From Symbiodinium natans (taxonomy: Eukaryota > Sar > Dinophyceae > Suessiales > Symbiodiniaceae), in the NCBI GenBank assembly GCA_905221605.1, contig CAJNDS010000397.1:83800-147799 (forward strand): a stretch of 64,000 nucleotides of DNA, in the 5' to 3' direction. The notes under the pieces are model-generated. The model saw only the letters and a list, made by a program, of their open reading frames with translations. It searched no databases and was not told where the DNA came from. Shown piece after piece: positions 40,941 to 52,199 of this stretch (position 1 is its first letter; each line of letters opens with the position of its first letter). Made by a program: the position numbers and the translations under genes.

Positions 40941-43900
40941 TTCTTTTCGCTTCATGCAGCCTTCCTTGTTTTTCCCCATATTTTCTGGTTCGTCTCTACA
41001 CCATGTGAATTTTTCCTGTCAGACCATGGAAGTAAACGATCTCCTAGCCCCGAAATCGCGTAAAATTGTATTCGCTTCATATATAAAATATTCATTTGCT
41101 AGTACTTCATGGGTAGCGTTTGAGATCTCGATCATTTCGACGCACGAGGTTTCGTGATAAGATTGCTCCTCTCTTTCTTGGGGTAGGGTTTGATATCTCG
41201 ATAATCTCGACCCGCCAGGTTTCATGATAATCTTATTCTCTCTGCATTCGGGTAGGGTTGATATCTCGAAAATCTCGACGCGCGAGGGTTCGTGGTCTTT
41301 TTTTATTTACGATTTATAGAGAAATGAATCATTCCCGAACGAGCGATATCTACGTCCAAAAGTATTCATTAAAAATTTATGGGACGGAAGTTCATAAAGA
41401 ACATGAAATTTTCAAAAGGTTCGAGGCTTCTATTCGGGAAGGATTTGATTTCTCGAGGTTTCGTATTGGTTTGATATCTCGATAATCTCTATGTGCGAGG
41501 ACCGGGCCAATTTTATTCTTCTATACATTGGGGTAGAATTTAGTATCTATACATATATATATTTTGAATTGCTATTTTGGGGAGTATACATGTTTTGGAT
41601 TGAATTATTTATTATTACTTCATGGATAGGATATGATATTTCGATAATTTCGATACACGAAATTTTATGATAATTTTGTACTTTTCTATGTAAAGTCTAT
41701 GCTGGGAATAGGGTTTTATATTTCGATCATTGTATAGGAATTAATATGATAATTTCACTCTTGGCATAAAATTTGAATATTTATTCTTATGATTTTTACG
41801 ATTTTTGTAATTTCGTGAGAAAATTCTTTTGTACATTTTGACTATAATTTCGATTCTCGAGAGATTTCGCTATGATTTTGGTTTTCTAGATGTTGGGGAG
41901 AATTTGGTGATTCGATAATTTCGATATAATGATTTTATTCTTCTTTGTTTGGGGTAGGTTTTGATATTTGGATATTCGAGTGGCGTGATTTTTTTAAATT
42001 TTTTTCTTTATTACGTGAGCTTTCGTGACAATTTTGTTCCATTCTATATTTGTTATCTCGATAATTTCGATGAACGAATTGTCTTCATCGACGCTTTTGG
42101 GAGCAGAAACCTCTTGCGTCCCTGTTGGTATTCGAGCAGAAGTCTCGATGCCAACATTTCATGATAATTGTATTTGTTTTTCATTGGGTAAGATTAGGTG
42201 ATATTTTGCTTATCTCGATGTGTCAGGTTTCGTGGTCTACGTTAGTAGATTTGGAGGCTCGATAATTTCGACACGTGAGATTTCGTGATTTTTTGGCTCT
42301 TCTTTACGTTCTTTTATACGTTTTTATACAATGGATTATTCAATGTATTTCGTGATAATTTTGTTCTTTTCGATGGGAATTTTTTGTTTTTCTCTTTGTT
42401 GGGCTAGGGTTTGATATCTCGATAATGATTATTCTTATGAAGGGATTGGATATTTTAAATTGTCCGAAGTGAATAATAAGAGGTCTAATTATTCATCCAA
42501 GCGGCATGTGCGTCTAAAAGCGCTAGGAATAAAAGACTAATGATCTCTAATTTTGAATCTATATTTGTTGTTGAGAGAATTTCTAGAATGAGAAGAGAAA
42601 GGAATTTTGTCTCTTCAAGTGCTAGGATTAAAACCTTCTTAAATGAAATAAAGAGAACCTTAGAATCAAAATAAAAGAAATGTATAGACGAAATCTTAAT
42701 TGAGATGAACTATTATGATATATCGATCGATTCATACAAATGATTTAAGTGACCTATTCAAAGCTGGGGAATTTCAAATTGCTATCGAAAAAAATAAGGG
42801 AATCATTAAGGAATTGGATTTGAACCTGTTAATTTTGAGATATTGGGCGGTTTGGATGATGAGATCCATTTAGTGGATATTATTTCTGGGGGCATAAATT
42901 CCTCTTAGAGAGGGATTGGACACAAATTTCTTTCCTAATCCATCTGTATTGGAAGCTAGAAGTAGCATGCAGATTTTCAATTGGCATTTTTGGGTATAGA
43001 AATCGCTTATTCCATTAATTGGTGGTTTTGGACGCAGAAATCGCTTTCATTTCTTAATTGGTGCTTTTGGGAATAGAAGTCTCTTGAATGATATTTTGTT
43101 TTTTCAGGCGGAGGTGGATCGTCTATGCGAATCTCTCTATCAGGCGATTAATCGTAAAATTCAATAAATTTGGGGTCGCACTCATTTACGATTCATATCT
43201 CGCATCTCGATTGATATCCAACGACATATATATAGGTGTTACGAACGGGCATTAATATCCGCATTTGTTGCGTCGGAGGATTATGATACTTCTCGTATAT
43301 TCTTATTGAATGTTCCTTGAGAAAAATGATTTTCTAGGGTATTGCCCCTTATGTAGAGTACGTGGCCTTGCCTCATGACGATTAATGACGATGATTTGAG
43401 ATATGGAATTCTGGAATGTTTCAATTTCTTTATATTAATTTATTTTCCTTTCACGATTCTAATTTTGAGAATCTCTTCGTCTTTATTTGGTCTCTTCTTT
43501 TCTGGCGTCTTCTTTTAATTGGGGATGGTGAAGGGTGCATCTGCCCAATCATGACTCGTCTCATTTGAGATTTCGCTTGTTTATTTCGTTTACTTTGATT
43601 CTGGGATTCTCTGTATTTCATTAGAGAAGATTTTTATCCTGACGCTTGAATGGACAAGGTTTCTTTCTCTTCTCATCGTTGATCCGTCACCCCGAATTAC
43701 GAGTGATAGGAAGATATAAGCGATTTCTATATCTAAGAATATTCGGGGGTCGGAAATGAAACTAAATAAAAAAATTTCGTATTCTCTAAAATATTTCAAT
43801 ATATAAAACAAACCCAATATCATTTCTAATTAACGAGGCGTCTTAGAAAGATGAAAACCTAAAGAAGATAATGAAGATTCCGAAAAAGGAGATATATTAA

Positions 43901-44018
43901 GGACGAGATCTAGGTATATAACATCCGTCTATTCGTATAGAAAGGTATCTTTCAATCATTCTAGACATTTAATATGAGAAATCATGGTCGCCCTACGCTA
44001 AGGGGTCTCTTGTAGATC

Positions 44019-45530
44019 ATGAAATCAAAATCATCCTATATAGAAAAGATTCTTATCAATATTGATATCCATCAACAAGGATGCCCCCTCATGGCGCCCA
44101 TGTTTTGCTTGTCTCGGCGTCGTATGTTCGATCTCGCGCGGGCGGAGTGTAGGCGGGTGCCTGAATTCGAGGTTGAATTTGCCGATGATGCTTACAGCGC
44201 GGGCGAGGTGGAAGATGTTCTGGGCGCCTTTAAAGCGGAAATAGCCTTGTCGGAACGGTTCGGTCTTCACTTCGATTTCTCTAAGTGTACCCTCTACCTT
44301 CTTGCGGGCGAGCAATTTCGGGGAGATATCTCAGAGTTCCAAGCTCTTGGGGTTAGGGTCGTCACTGGATCCGAGCTTGCTATCTTAAAGACACCGGTCC
44401 ATGGGACGGCTGCATTTGGCAAAACTTTCCTTGCCGCTAAGATTGGGGAGTTGCAGGAGATGGCCGACGCAATCCAGCAACTGCCTACTAAGCATGTCGC
44501 CTTCCACTTACTTAGGGAAGCTCTTTCTTGGGGCAAGATCCAGTATTGGGCCCGGACGTCTCCGAGAGAATATATCTCTACTTTATTGGAGGCCTTTCAC
44601 ACGATCCAGCGTCAATGCTTGGAAGGAATCCTGGGCAAACCGCTCACTTCCGCGCAATGGTTGCAGAGCCGCCTTCCTGATCGCTGCGGGGGCTTGGGAT
44701 TGTTGGCTTGTCGTTATGAACAGGGAATGCAAGTCTTTCAAGTTGCCGATCTTGCCTATTTGGTCTCTAGACGTCAGAGCCATAGCCATGTTGCACGGCT
44801 TGTTCCAGGCTACGAGCAGGTTGTACCGACTTTGGAGGCGTCCGCAGTTCAACACCTCACTGCTTTCCTACCAATCGGCCAAGATGAGATCAATCATCCC
44901 GAACATGCTTTGGATCAGTCCCAGATCTTGGATCGTATGTATAATTCGGTTTTTCAAACCTTGTTCGATGGTAGTACTTTGAGTGTTCAGGTTCTTCTTC
45001 GGTCAGTCGCTGCGCCGGGGGCTAATGCGTGGTTGCACCACGCTCCTTCTCCTACTCGTGATTTATTGTATTCCAACGCTGCATTTGTGGATGTTGTCAG
45101 TTTGCGGCTGGGAATGTCATTATTTGACGAGGGGGATGTCTGCCCTTATTGCAGTCATGCGTTGGACCCATATGGGCACCATATCTTAGGATGTATTCGC
45201 CAGGGCTGCAAAAGTGGGATTCATAACAGCTTACGTAATACTGTCTTTCGGTATGCGCGCCTTGCTGGTTTGAATCCTGTTTTGGAGGCTACAGGTCTTT
45301 TGCCGGACGATCCGAATTGTCGACCAGCTGATGTGTTAATCTCGGCACCCCCAACCCTTCGACAAAATTCTTGGTCTAAGTATCCTCGAGTTGCGTTGGA
45401 TGTGGCGGTGACTAGTCCTTTTCAATCTTCAGCCTTAGCTACTAATGCCACCGGGGCATTGCGGGCTGCGTCCCAATATGCCCAGCGTAAGCGCGCACGC
45501 GGCTATCGCTGCGAGGTGCGCTGCAGTTGA
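44019..45530 (+). CDS. Non-LTR retrotransposon RT-endonuclease, 5'-truncated
   Basis: The frame starts in AT-rich flank and becomes clearly coding at about residue 17 (HQQGCPLMAP, the RT QG-x-PL motif), so the fingers and first catalytic Asp of RT are missing. FADD at residues 54-57 is the RT active-site box. A thumb-like region follows. A zinc knuckle (CPYCSHALDPYGHHILGC, from residue 375) and a PD-(D/E)XK-like endonuclease segment (RPAD with D438, then ALDVAVTSP) resemble the C-terminal restriction-like endonuclease of R2-type elements. One base of frameshift near 45510-45530 moves the coding frame to the next segment. It cannot be a functional RT. Confidence 0.85.
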   Translation: MKSKSSYIEKILINIDIHQQGCPLMAPMFCLSRRRMFDLARAECRRVPEFEVEFADDAYSAGEVEDVLGAFKAEIALSERFGLHFDFSKCTLYLLAGEQFRGDISEFQALGVRVVTGSELAILKTPVHGTAAFGKTFLAAKIGELQEMADAIQQLPTKHVAFHLLREALSWGKIQYWARTSPREYISTLLEAFHTIQRQCLEGILGKPLTSAQWLQSRLPDRCGGLGLLACRYEQGMQVFQVADLAYLVSRRQSHSHVARLVPGYEQVVPTLEASAVQHLTAFLPIGQDEINHPEHALDQSQILDRMYNSVFQTLFDGSTLSVQVLLRSVAAPGANAWLHHAPSPTRDLLYSNAAFVDVVSLRLGMSLFDEGDVCPYCSHALDPYGHHILGCIRQGCKSGIHNSLRNTVFRYARLAGLNPVLEATGLLPDDPNCRPADVLISAPPTLRQNSWSKYPRVALDVAVTSPFQSSALATNATGALRAASQYAQRKRARGYRCEVRCS

Positions 45531-45789
45531 TCTCGGCTTCGAGCCTATCGTCTTCGAGAGTTTGGGCGGTATTGAACAGGGGGCTCGGGACTTGTTAGTT
45601 AGTTTGTGTGGTCGGGTCGACGAGCGTAGTCGGCGTGCGGCGGGATGTTCTTTTCAGGAATGCTTGGGTCGTTTGAATTTCGATCTACAGAGGGGGCTCC
45701 ATAGGGCCATTGAAGCCCATCGGATGCTTCGGATGGGACATTTAATGGGTCCTAATGCCATCGCAACCTTCTTGGATTTATGCGAGTAA
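45445..45789 (+). pseudogene. C-terminal remainder of the non-LTR protein, +1 frame
   Basis: Coding resumes at about 45515 (CAAVDLGFEPIVFESLGG) and runs to the stop at 45787-45789. The first 23 codons of the open frame are only the out-of-frame reading of the previous segment. The content (VFESLGGIEQGARDLL) fits the C-terminal tail after the endonuclease domain. Confidence 0.75.
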
Positions 45790-45984
45790 TTCATGAACAT
45801 TCTCTTTCATTTGAACCCTTTGCAGGATGCCCCTCACGCAGGATCATGGACCGAGCCTAACTTCTGAGTATGATGGATATTTGTGGAGTTTGAAGTCACG
45901 TTTTGTGCCGTCGGAATACTTTATTTCTTTCGATGGCTTGTTTCACGTTTGGTAGATGCCTTTGGGAATCTTCGATTCTCTTTT

Positions 45985-46195
45985 CCCTTTCGTCTTTCTG
46001 GGATGCCTCGTAATTGGGGGTGGTGGCGGGCTTTTAAGCACGTCGAGGCGTCTTGGAGAGCTCGAAATTCTTCTTGTTTTTCTGGCTATGGATTCCCTTT
46101 CAGTTGCTTGGGCGCACATGCCGCTTGGGCGAGGAGTTTCACCTAATTCGCAAGATAATTGGTGCTTTTGGGTGCAGATGCCACTCGCACCGATT
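45985..46195 (+). repeat. Dispersed repeat copy following the non-LTR element
   Basis: The block CTTTCGTCTTTCTGGGATGC, CGTAATTGGGGGTGGTGGC and GAGAGCTCGAAATTCTTCTTG, ending with AATTGGTGCTTTTGGGTGCA, has relatives on the minus strand at about 47556-47700, 49430-49545 and 50040-50150. All give the residual frame RNWGWW (or FNWGRW), but no long ORF. It could be the 3' tail of the non-LTR family spread as truncated copies. Confidence 0.65.
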
Positions 46196-47555
46196 TATCC
46201 CTTTCATCTTTGATGGAGGATATCCATCAATCAGAGATCCTTTTCTCTAATTAAAAATGGATATCAGGAAGGAAATGCTCGTAGTTATTGGGGGATTCTT
46301 GTTCGCCTTCGTGGCGACGTTGGATATATCCATATAAGCCATATTCTAATATTGTTATATATTAGGTATCTCTATACGTATCATAGTGTGTAATCGTCGA
46401 ATATCATTCCCTTGGGGATCATGAGGGTATATCCCATTTTGTCGGAAAATTGAAAATCCTAAGCGAACGTCTAGAATGCCATAAAGTATTCCATTCTACA
46501 ATAATATTCCCTGAATAAGAATAGGAATGGATCAGAATTCTCTATCCATCTATGGTGTTGCGAATGTTCGCAGGCATATTTGATTAATGATCTCGATTTA
46601 TTCAAGTATGATATGGAATGTCGTATCGTGAAGATAAATCAGATATTCTTTTCTTGGGATTTGGCGGTCTATTTCCTGAAAAATTGATATTTATCTACCA
46701 TCAAAAGGCAAGAGATATTCGGTCGCCTTCGTCGTCTCACATGGCAAAGAGGCCTGAAAATTCCCTGAGAGTAAATCCCCGCCACGAGACGCACTGAAAT
46801 ATCGTGGCACAAGATATACTAAATTCGAAAATTGGATCATTCATATGCCCTGTTCTAATCGACCCATACCTAATCTAAGCCTTCCGAATCGAATCGGAAG
46901 ATGAGCTTGCAATTATTGAGATGGGGGCAATATCTCTCCTACAATGATCTGGATATTCTATTGAAGCCGTTCATGGAAAAAATCAAGCAATGATTGAATA
47001 TGCTCGCGGGAAACTCATCGGTATAAATATTGAACACGATTGAAGGAAATATATTATCGAAATATGAATATTATCATATTCCAATTCATATTATCTCTCC
47101 TATCGGAATTCTCATAAGAATTCATCAATATTATTGATTGACGCGAGGAAGATCATCAGGAAAAGATACAAAAGGAAATTCTTCCAGAATATCTCTCCCT
47201 CATCCCGAATTCTGACAAGAGAAATAATATGATTTGGAATCATCATATATCTATATTGATTCATTTTGGGGAAAACCTTTAGACTATGTTATTCCGAGAA
47301 TGCATTTATTTCAATCGCATACAATAATTATATCGAGATATTCTCCACGATCATATTCAATCATTGATTCTTTTCTTCTATGAATGATTTCAATAGAATA
47401 TCTAATCCATGTGGCGGTTGCATTGGGGGAAGATGGTCGCACGGGGAGCGAATAGAAGGCTGATATATTGATCTTCACTTTGGTATACATGGCTATTACA
47501 TTCAAAAATGAGAAATATCAAATATATAAGATATGGTGGCTAACTGACAAACAAT

Positions 47556-47700
47556 ATGAGGGGACAAGAGACTTCTACTCCCGCAAGCACCAAGAATAAT
47601 ACGACGAATTTCGAGCTTCCTAGGACATGCCACCATATAGCAAGTCCACCATCTCCCCCAATTAAAGGGCATCCTAGGAAGACGAAGAGAAGGAAAGATC
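47556..47700 (-). repeat. Dispersed repeat copy, minus strand
   Basis: This is the reverse complement of the 45985-46195 block, with CCCCCAATTAAAGGGCATCC and CTTCTACTCCCGCAAGCACC recognisable. Confidence 0.6.
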
Positions 47701-49429
47701 AAGAGAACGAAGATCCCCCCAAAAGGAATATAAATGAAATCCGGAAATACCACGAGATATCGTTCTTTTTCAATCTATCACATCGGGAGGACATATATAC
47801 GAAAATATGGCTCGTGGGAAATGGATAGATCCATTCATATCATGCCTAAAGAATGAAAGATGACTCCACCTCCTATCTGATATCCTTCTCGTATCCGTCG
47901 GTATTTTGCGAATTCCCAGCCTATATAACGCTATAATAAGAAGGCAATTCATATCTGCAATTGATATCGAAAAATTCTTGATCTACGATATTAGAATCAT
48001 GATCCTGGCACAAATCATTGAGGAATGAGGTCATTTCTATATCATATCCTCCCAATACCTCAAGAATGATTGGAAAGCAATATTCTGAATCGTCCACTGC
48101 CGCATGATATCTTCCATTGAATATTTGATATCTGCATACGCCTTCGCCGTGACGGCTGGTCCCTCAACCGCCTTTGGTTCCTCAGCCGCCTTTATGGAGT
48201 ATTATTTTCAAATCATCATAGATGAGATATATTAATCTCGTCTGCCGATTAGATTCGGGGGATTTGGATTGGATACGGATCGATTAGAATAGGGCATATG
48301 GATGATTGAATTGATGGATCTCGCATATCTTAGATCACGATATTTCAATATATCGTGAGGAGGGATTTATTCTCGGGGAATTATCAAATTTCGTTGCCTT
48401 ATGAGATGAAGGTGATCGAATATCTCTTGCTTCTATTTTATGGATAAATAATAATCAATCTTTCAGGAAATTGATCTCCAAGAAAATCCTTTTATCTTCG
48501 CGAAAGGATAGTCCGCATCATGCTTGAGTAGGCCGAGGCCTTTCTTTTGTTATCATGAATTTCTGGATATGAGGTCCACGAATGTATTTATCTTCTATAT
48601 CTTATCAAATCTGATATCTGGAATGGAATTGGAATTTTTGAGAATATAGATCTCTTGTATCGGGGGGTTTTCGAGCAGAAATCTCGAGCCCAGAATCTCG
48701 GTCTGCAATTATTATCTCTTTGATGAAATATATCTATGAGTGTTCGCATCACCTTGGGAGGATGGAGTATTCCTGGACATATCATAGAAGAATGGAATAT
48801 TTTACGATATTCTTCGGGCTAGCTTGGGACTACCGATTTTCCGGGAAAGATTGATATATTTTCATTGCTCCCAAGGGAATGATATTCGAGGATTATATAC
48901 TATGACATATATGATATCCGGCCAGAAGCAATTCATTTAGACCAATATCTGGAATGAAATATATGGATTATGATATTGGGGCTCTCATGTCGTCAATTTC
49001 GGATATAATTGAATTCAAATAGAGGAATATCCCATATTCTTCTTTCAAAGATCCGGGAATTACTTAATTCAGAAAATTTATATTTCGGAGATGTCAAACG
49101 AAAGATATGAGCGAATCAAATTAGAATCTCCTTGAATATATTATACCGATATGCCATAATAATGGAAATGAAATCAATATTAGAGATCATGGATCATTTA
49201 TCGACTCCTCTTCTTAGATCGATTCCAATATTTTTAATCTTTATTTCATCTTCTTGGCAAGAATGATTATATCTATCTCATTTCCTAGTCTGAAAGAAAT
49301 ATAATCGAATCTATTCTATATATATATATCCATGAGATATTATAAATAAGAATCTTCAGAGATATATTCCAATTGGCCATGAAACGTACCATGCGGGCGG
49401 TATATAGACCCCAAGCAAATGAAAGGGAT

Positions 49430-49545
49430 CCCATACTCACGAAAATAAGAAGAATTTCGGATTCTCCAAGACGCCTCGACGTACATAAAATCCCACCACC
49501 ACCCCCAATTACGAGACATCTCAGAAACACGAAAAAGCGACAAGA
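49430..49545 (-). repeat. Dispersed repeat copy, minus strand
   Basis: This is the reverse complement of the same block (CCACCACCCCCAATTACGAG, AAGACGCCTCGACGTACATAA). It lies closest in sequence to the copy at 45985. Confidence 0.65.
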
Positions 49546-50039
49546 AAATCGAAGATTCCCAAATGAAATATATTTTTTGTGAGATAAAATACCGAAATCG
49601 AAAAATCATCCTAATGAGACGAACCGTTACTTCAATCTCCATAAGCATCCATCTGACTCAGAAGGGGCATCCTATAAAGACTTCGAATGATGGGGAAAAA
49701 TCAAGAATCATATAGATCCAAGAAAGTAACGATGATAGGAGCCGTCATATGTCCCATCCACAACATTCGTGGGGCTTCGATGGTCCTATGGAATCCCCTT
49801 TATAGATCGAAATTGGAATCCCCTTAGGAAATAAATAATTCAACGACGACGGCTCTCCAATATTCATTATATACTTGATGGTAGAGAATAATCATGGCAA
49901 TCTTCTGATCCAATTTATTATCTTTAAAATCTTCAAGAAGCGGTAAAGGATCCCAATGGCTTCTGCGTTCAAGAATACCAATTAGAAATCTGAAAAGATT
50001 GGTTCTTGGCGTATCAAAAATCGTCATAAATCACGACAT

Positions 50040-50150
50040 CATCACGCGATTCCAAATCCCCAGACAATACATCAAAAGCCCGCCACCACCCCCAATTACG
50101 CCCAAAGATACAGAATCGCGTCAGAAGAAAGAGAACAAAGATAACCCAAT
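50040..50150 (-). repeat. Dispersed repeat copy, minus strand
   Basis: It shares CCGCCACCACCCCCAATTACG with the other copies, and the flanks are more diverged. Confidence 0.55.
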
Positions 50151-50599
50151 ACAACCAAGAAATACAAAGATCGTGAAACCCAAGAAACGAACCGAATTCT
50201 TTCAATTTCGGCGTTCTTTGATACCATGAGAATTATCGATCATTTCAATACCTGCGCGAGGGGCCTAGAATCAAGATCATATTATATTTCTGAAGAATCT
50301 ACGTCGAGAATAATCCCGAATCTCGTCACGAAATGAAAGAAAGAAAAATTAGTTTATGGGAACATCATTCCAAAGAAAGAGATCGAAGAAACAAGATTTA
50401 TCTTCGAGAAATGAGAAATGAAAGATTAATAATATGAAATATCCATATATTATATTCCTTTTGAATTATGAAGACAAAAATTCCAAATGGGTAAAAAATT
50501 TTTCGGAAATTATTTCCGAAATTATTTCTGAAAAGATTTTCTGAAAAAAGATATTGGCGAATATTTCACGACTTTAATCTCAACTCTTAAATTCTAATA

Positions 50600-51880
50600 G
50601 ATTACTAAATCGTATACGATCTTCAATTTTTGTTTAAAGAAATCTTGAAATCTTAAATATTGGAAGGTCTTGAAATCCTAATCTCTGAAAGACCTTGCAA
50701 TCTCAAATATTACGAGTTTTTCTTGAAATCCTAATCTTTGAGAGATCTTGAAATCTTAAATATTGGGAAACCTTGAATCTTTAACCTTGAGAGATCTTGA
50801 AATTCCCAATATTTTAGAGATCTTGAATTCTTAAGAGATTTTGAAATCCCAAATATTGAGAGATATTGAAATCTTAATCTTGGAGAGATCTTGAAACCTA
50901 AAATATTGAAAGATCTTCTCGAAATCCTAATCCTTGAGAGACCTTGAAATCTCAAATATTGAAAGACCTTCTTGAAATCCTAATCCTTGAGAAATTTTGA
51001 AATCCAAAATATTGAGAAGCCCTGAAAATCTAATTTTTGAGAGATCTGAATTCTCAAATATTGAGAGGTCTTCTTGAAAATACAAATATTGAGAGGATTT
51101 CTTGAAACCCTAATCTTTGAGAGATCTTGAAATTTCAAAATATTGAGAGGTCTTCTTGAAATCCTAATCTTTGAAAGATCTTGAAATCCCAAATATTGAG
51201 AGACCCTGAAATCTTAATCTCTGGAAGGCTTTGAAATATCAAATATTGAGAGGTCTTGAAATCCTAATCTCTGAGAGATCTTGAAATATCCAAAATTGAA
51301 AGATCTTGATTTCCTAATCCTTGATGCAATCTTGAGAGACCTTGAAATCTCAAATAGTGAAAGGTCTTCTTGAAATCCTAATTTGAGAAATTTTGAAATC
51401 TAAGATATTGAGAAGCCCTGAAATCCTAATTTTTGAGAGAATTGAAATCTCAAATATTGAGAGGTCTTCTTGAAAATATAAATATTGAGAGGATTTCTTG
51501 AAACCCTAATCTTTGGGAGATCTTGAAATTTCAAAATTATTGAGAGGTCTTCTTGAAATCCTAATCCTTGAAAGATCTTGAAATCGTTGGGAACACAAAT
51601 TTCTCGTACGATATTGGAGGCCTCTTGCGATATTCATTTCATCTTGAAATCCCAAATATTGAGAGATCCTGAAATCTTAATCTCTGAGAGACCTTGAAAT
51701 ATCAAATATTGAGAGATCTTGAAATCCTAATCTCTGCGAGATCTTGAAATGCCAAATATTGAAAGATCCTGATTTCCTAACCCTTGAGAGACCTTGAAAT
51801 TCCAAATATTGAGAGGCCTTGAAATCTTAATCTTTGATAGATCTTGAAATCTCATATATTGAGAGATCGACGAAAATATG
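50600..51880. repeat. AT-rich periodic repeat
   Basis: Alternating words TTGAAATCCTAATCTTTGAG and TTGAAATCTCAAATATTGAG recur irregularly every few tens of bases for about 1.3 kb, with many point changes and occasional insertions (for example near 51580-51640). Confidence 0.85.
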
Positions 51881-52199
51881 ATTCAGATATTCAATATTCA
51901 AAAATTGAAGGCATCATATTGAGGCATTGAGTGACAAAAATATAGAATACCCAAATTGAGGCATACGACCCAACATGGCCATCTGGATGCATGCGCCATA
52001 TAGCCATCTCCACGGTCGGACCTGATCGGAGACGATCAAGTGCACTCCATGAGCATCAGTTGGGAGTTGGCCCGGATTTTGAGAGACCACAACCCCCAAG
52101 CATCATGAGTATCAGCTGTGGCCCCTGAACTCTAAACCATGGTCGGACTTAAAGACCCTCCAAAATATCCATCTTGAGGCCTGCGAAACCCTCCAAGAG

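Larger units (their letters stand above)
40940..52190. other. AT-rich island of about 11 kb
   Basis: Base composition falls abruptly from GC-rich to strongly AT-rich near 40940-41050 and recovers at about 52000-52190. Words such as TTTGATATCTCGATAATCTCGAC recur in decayed form (41100-42430). No telomeric heptamer tract occurs inside, in contrast to the DNA before it and the GC-rich segments after it. The only clear coding region is the retrotransposon at 44019-45789. The rest has stop codons in all frames except short artefacts. It may be old repeat-derived DNA or an insertion or misjoin from another compartment. Confidence 0.7.
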
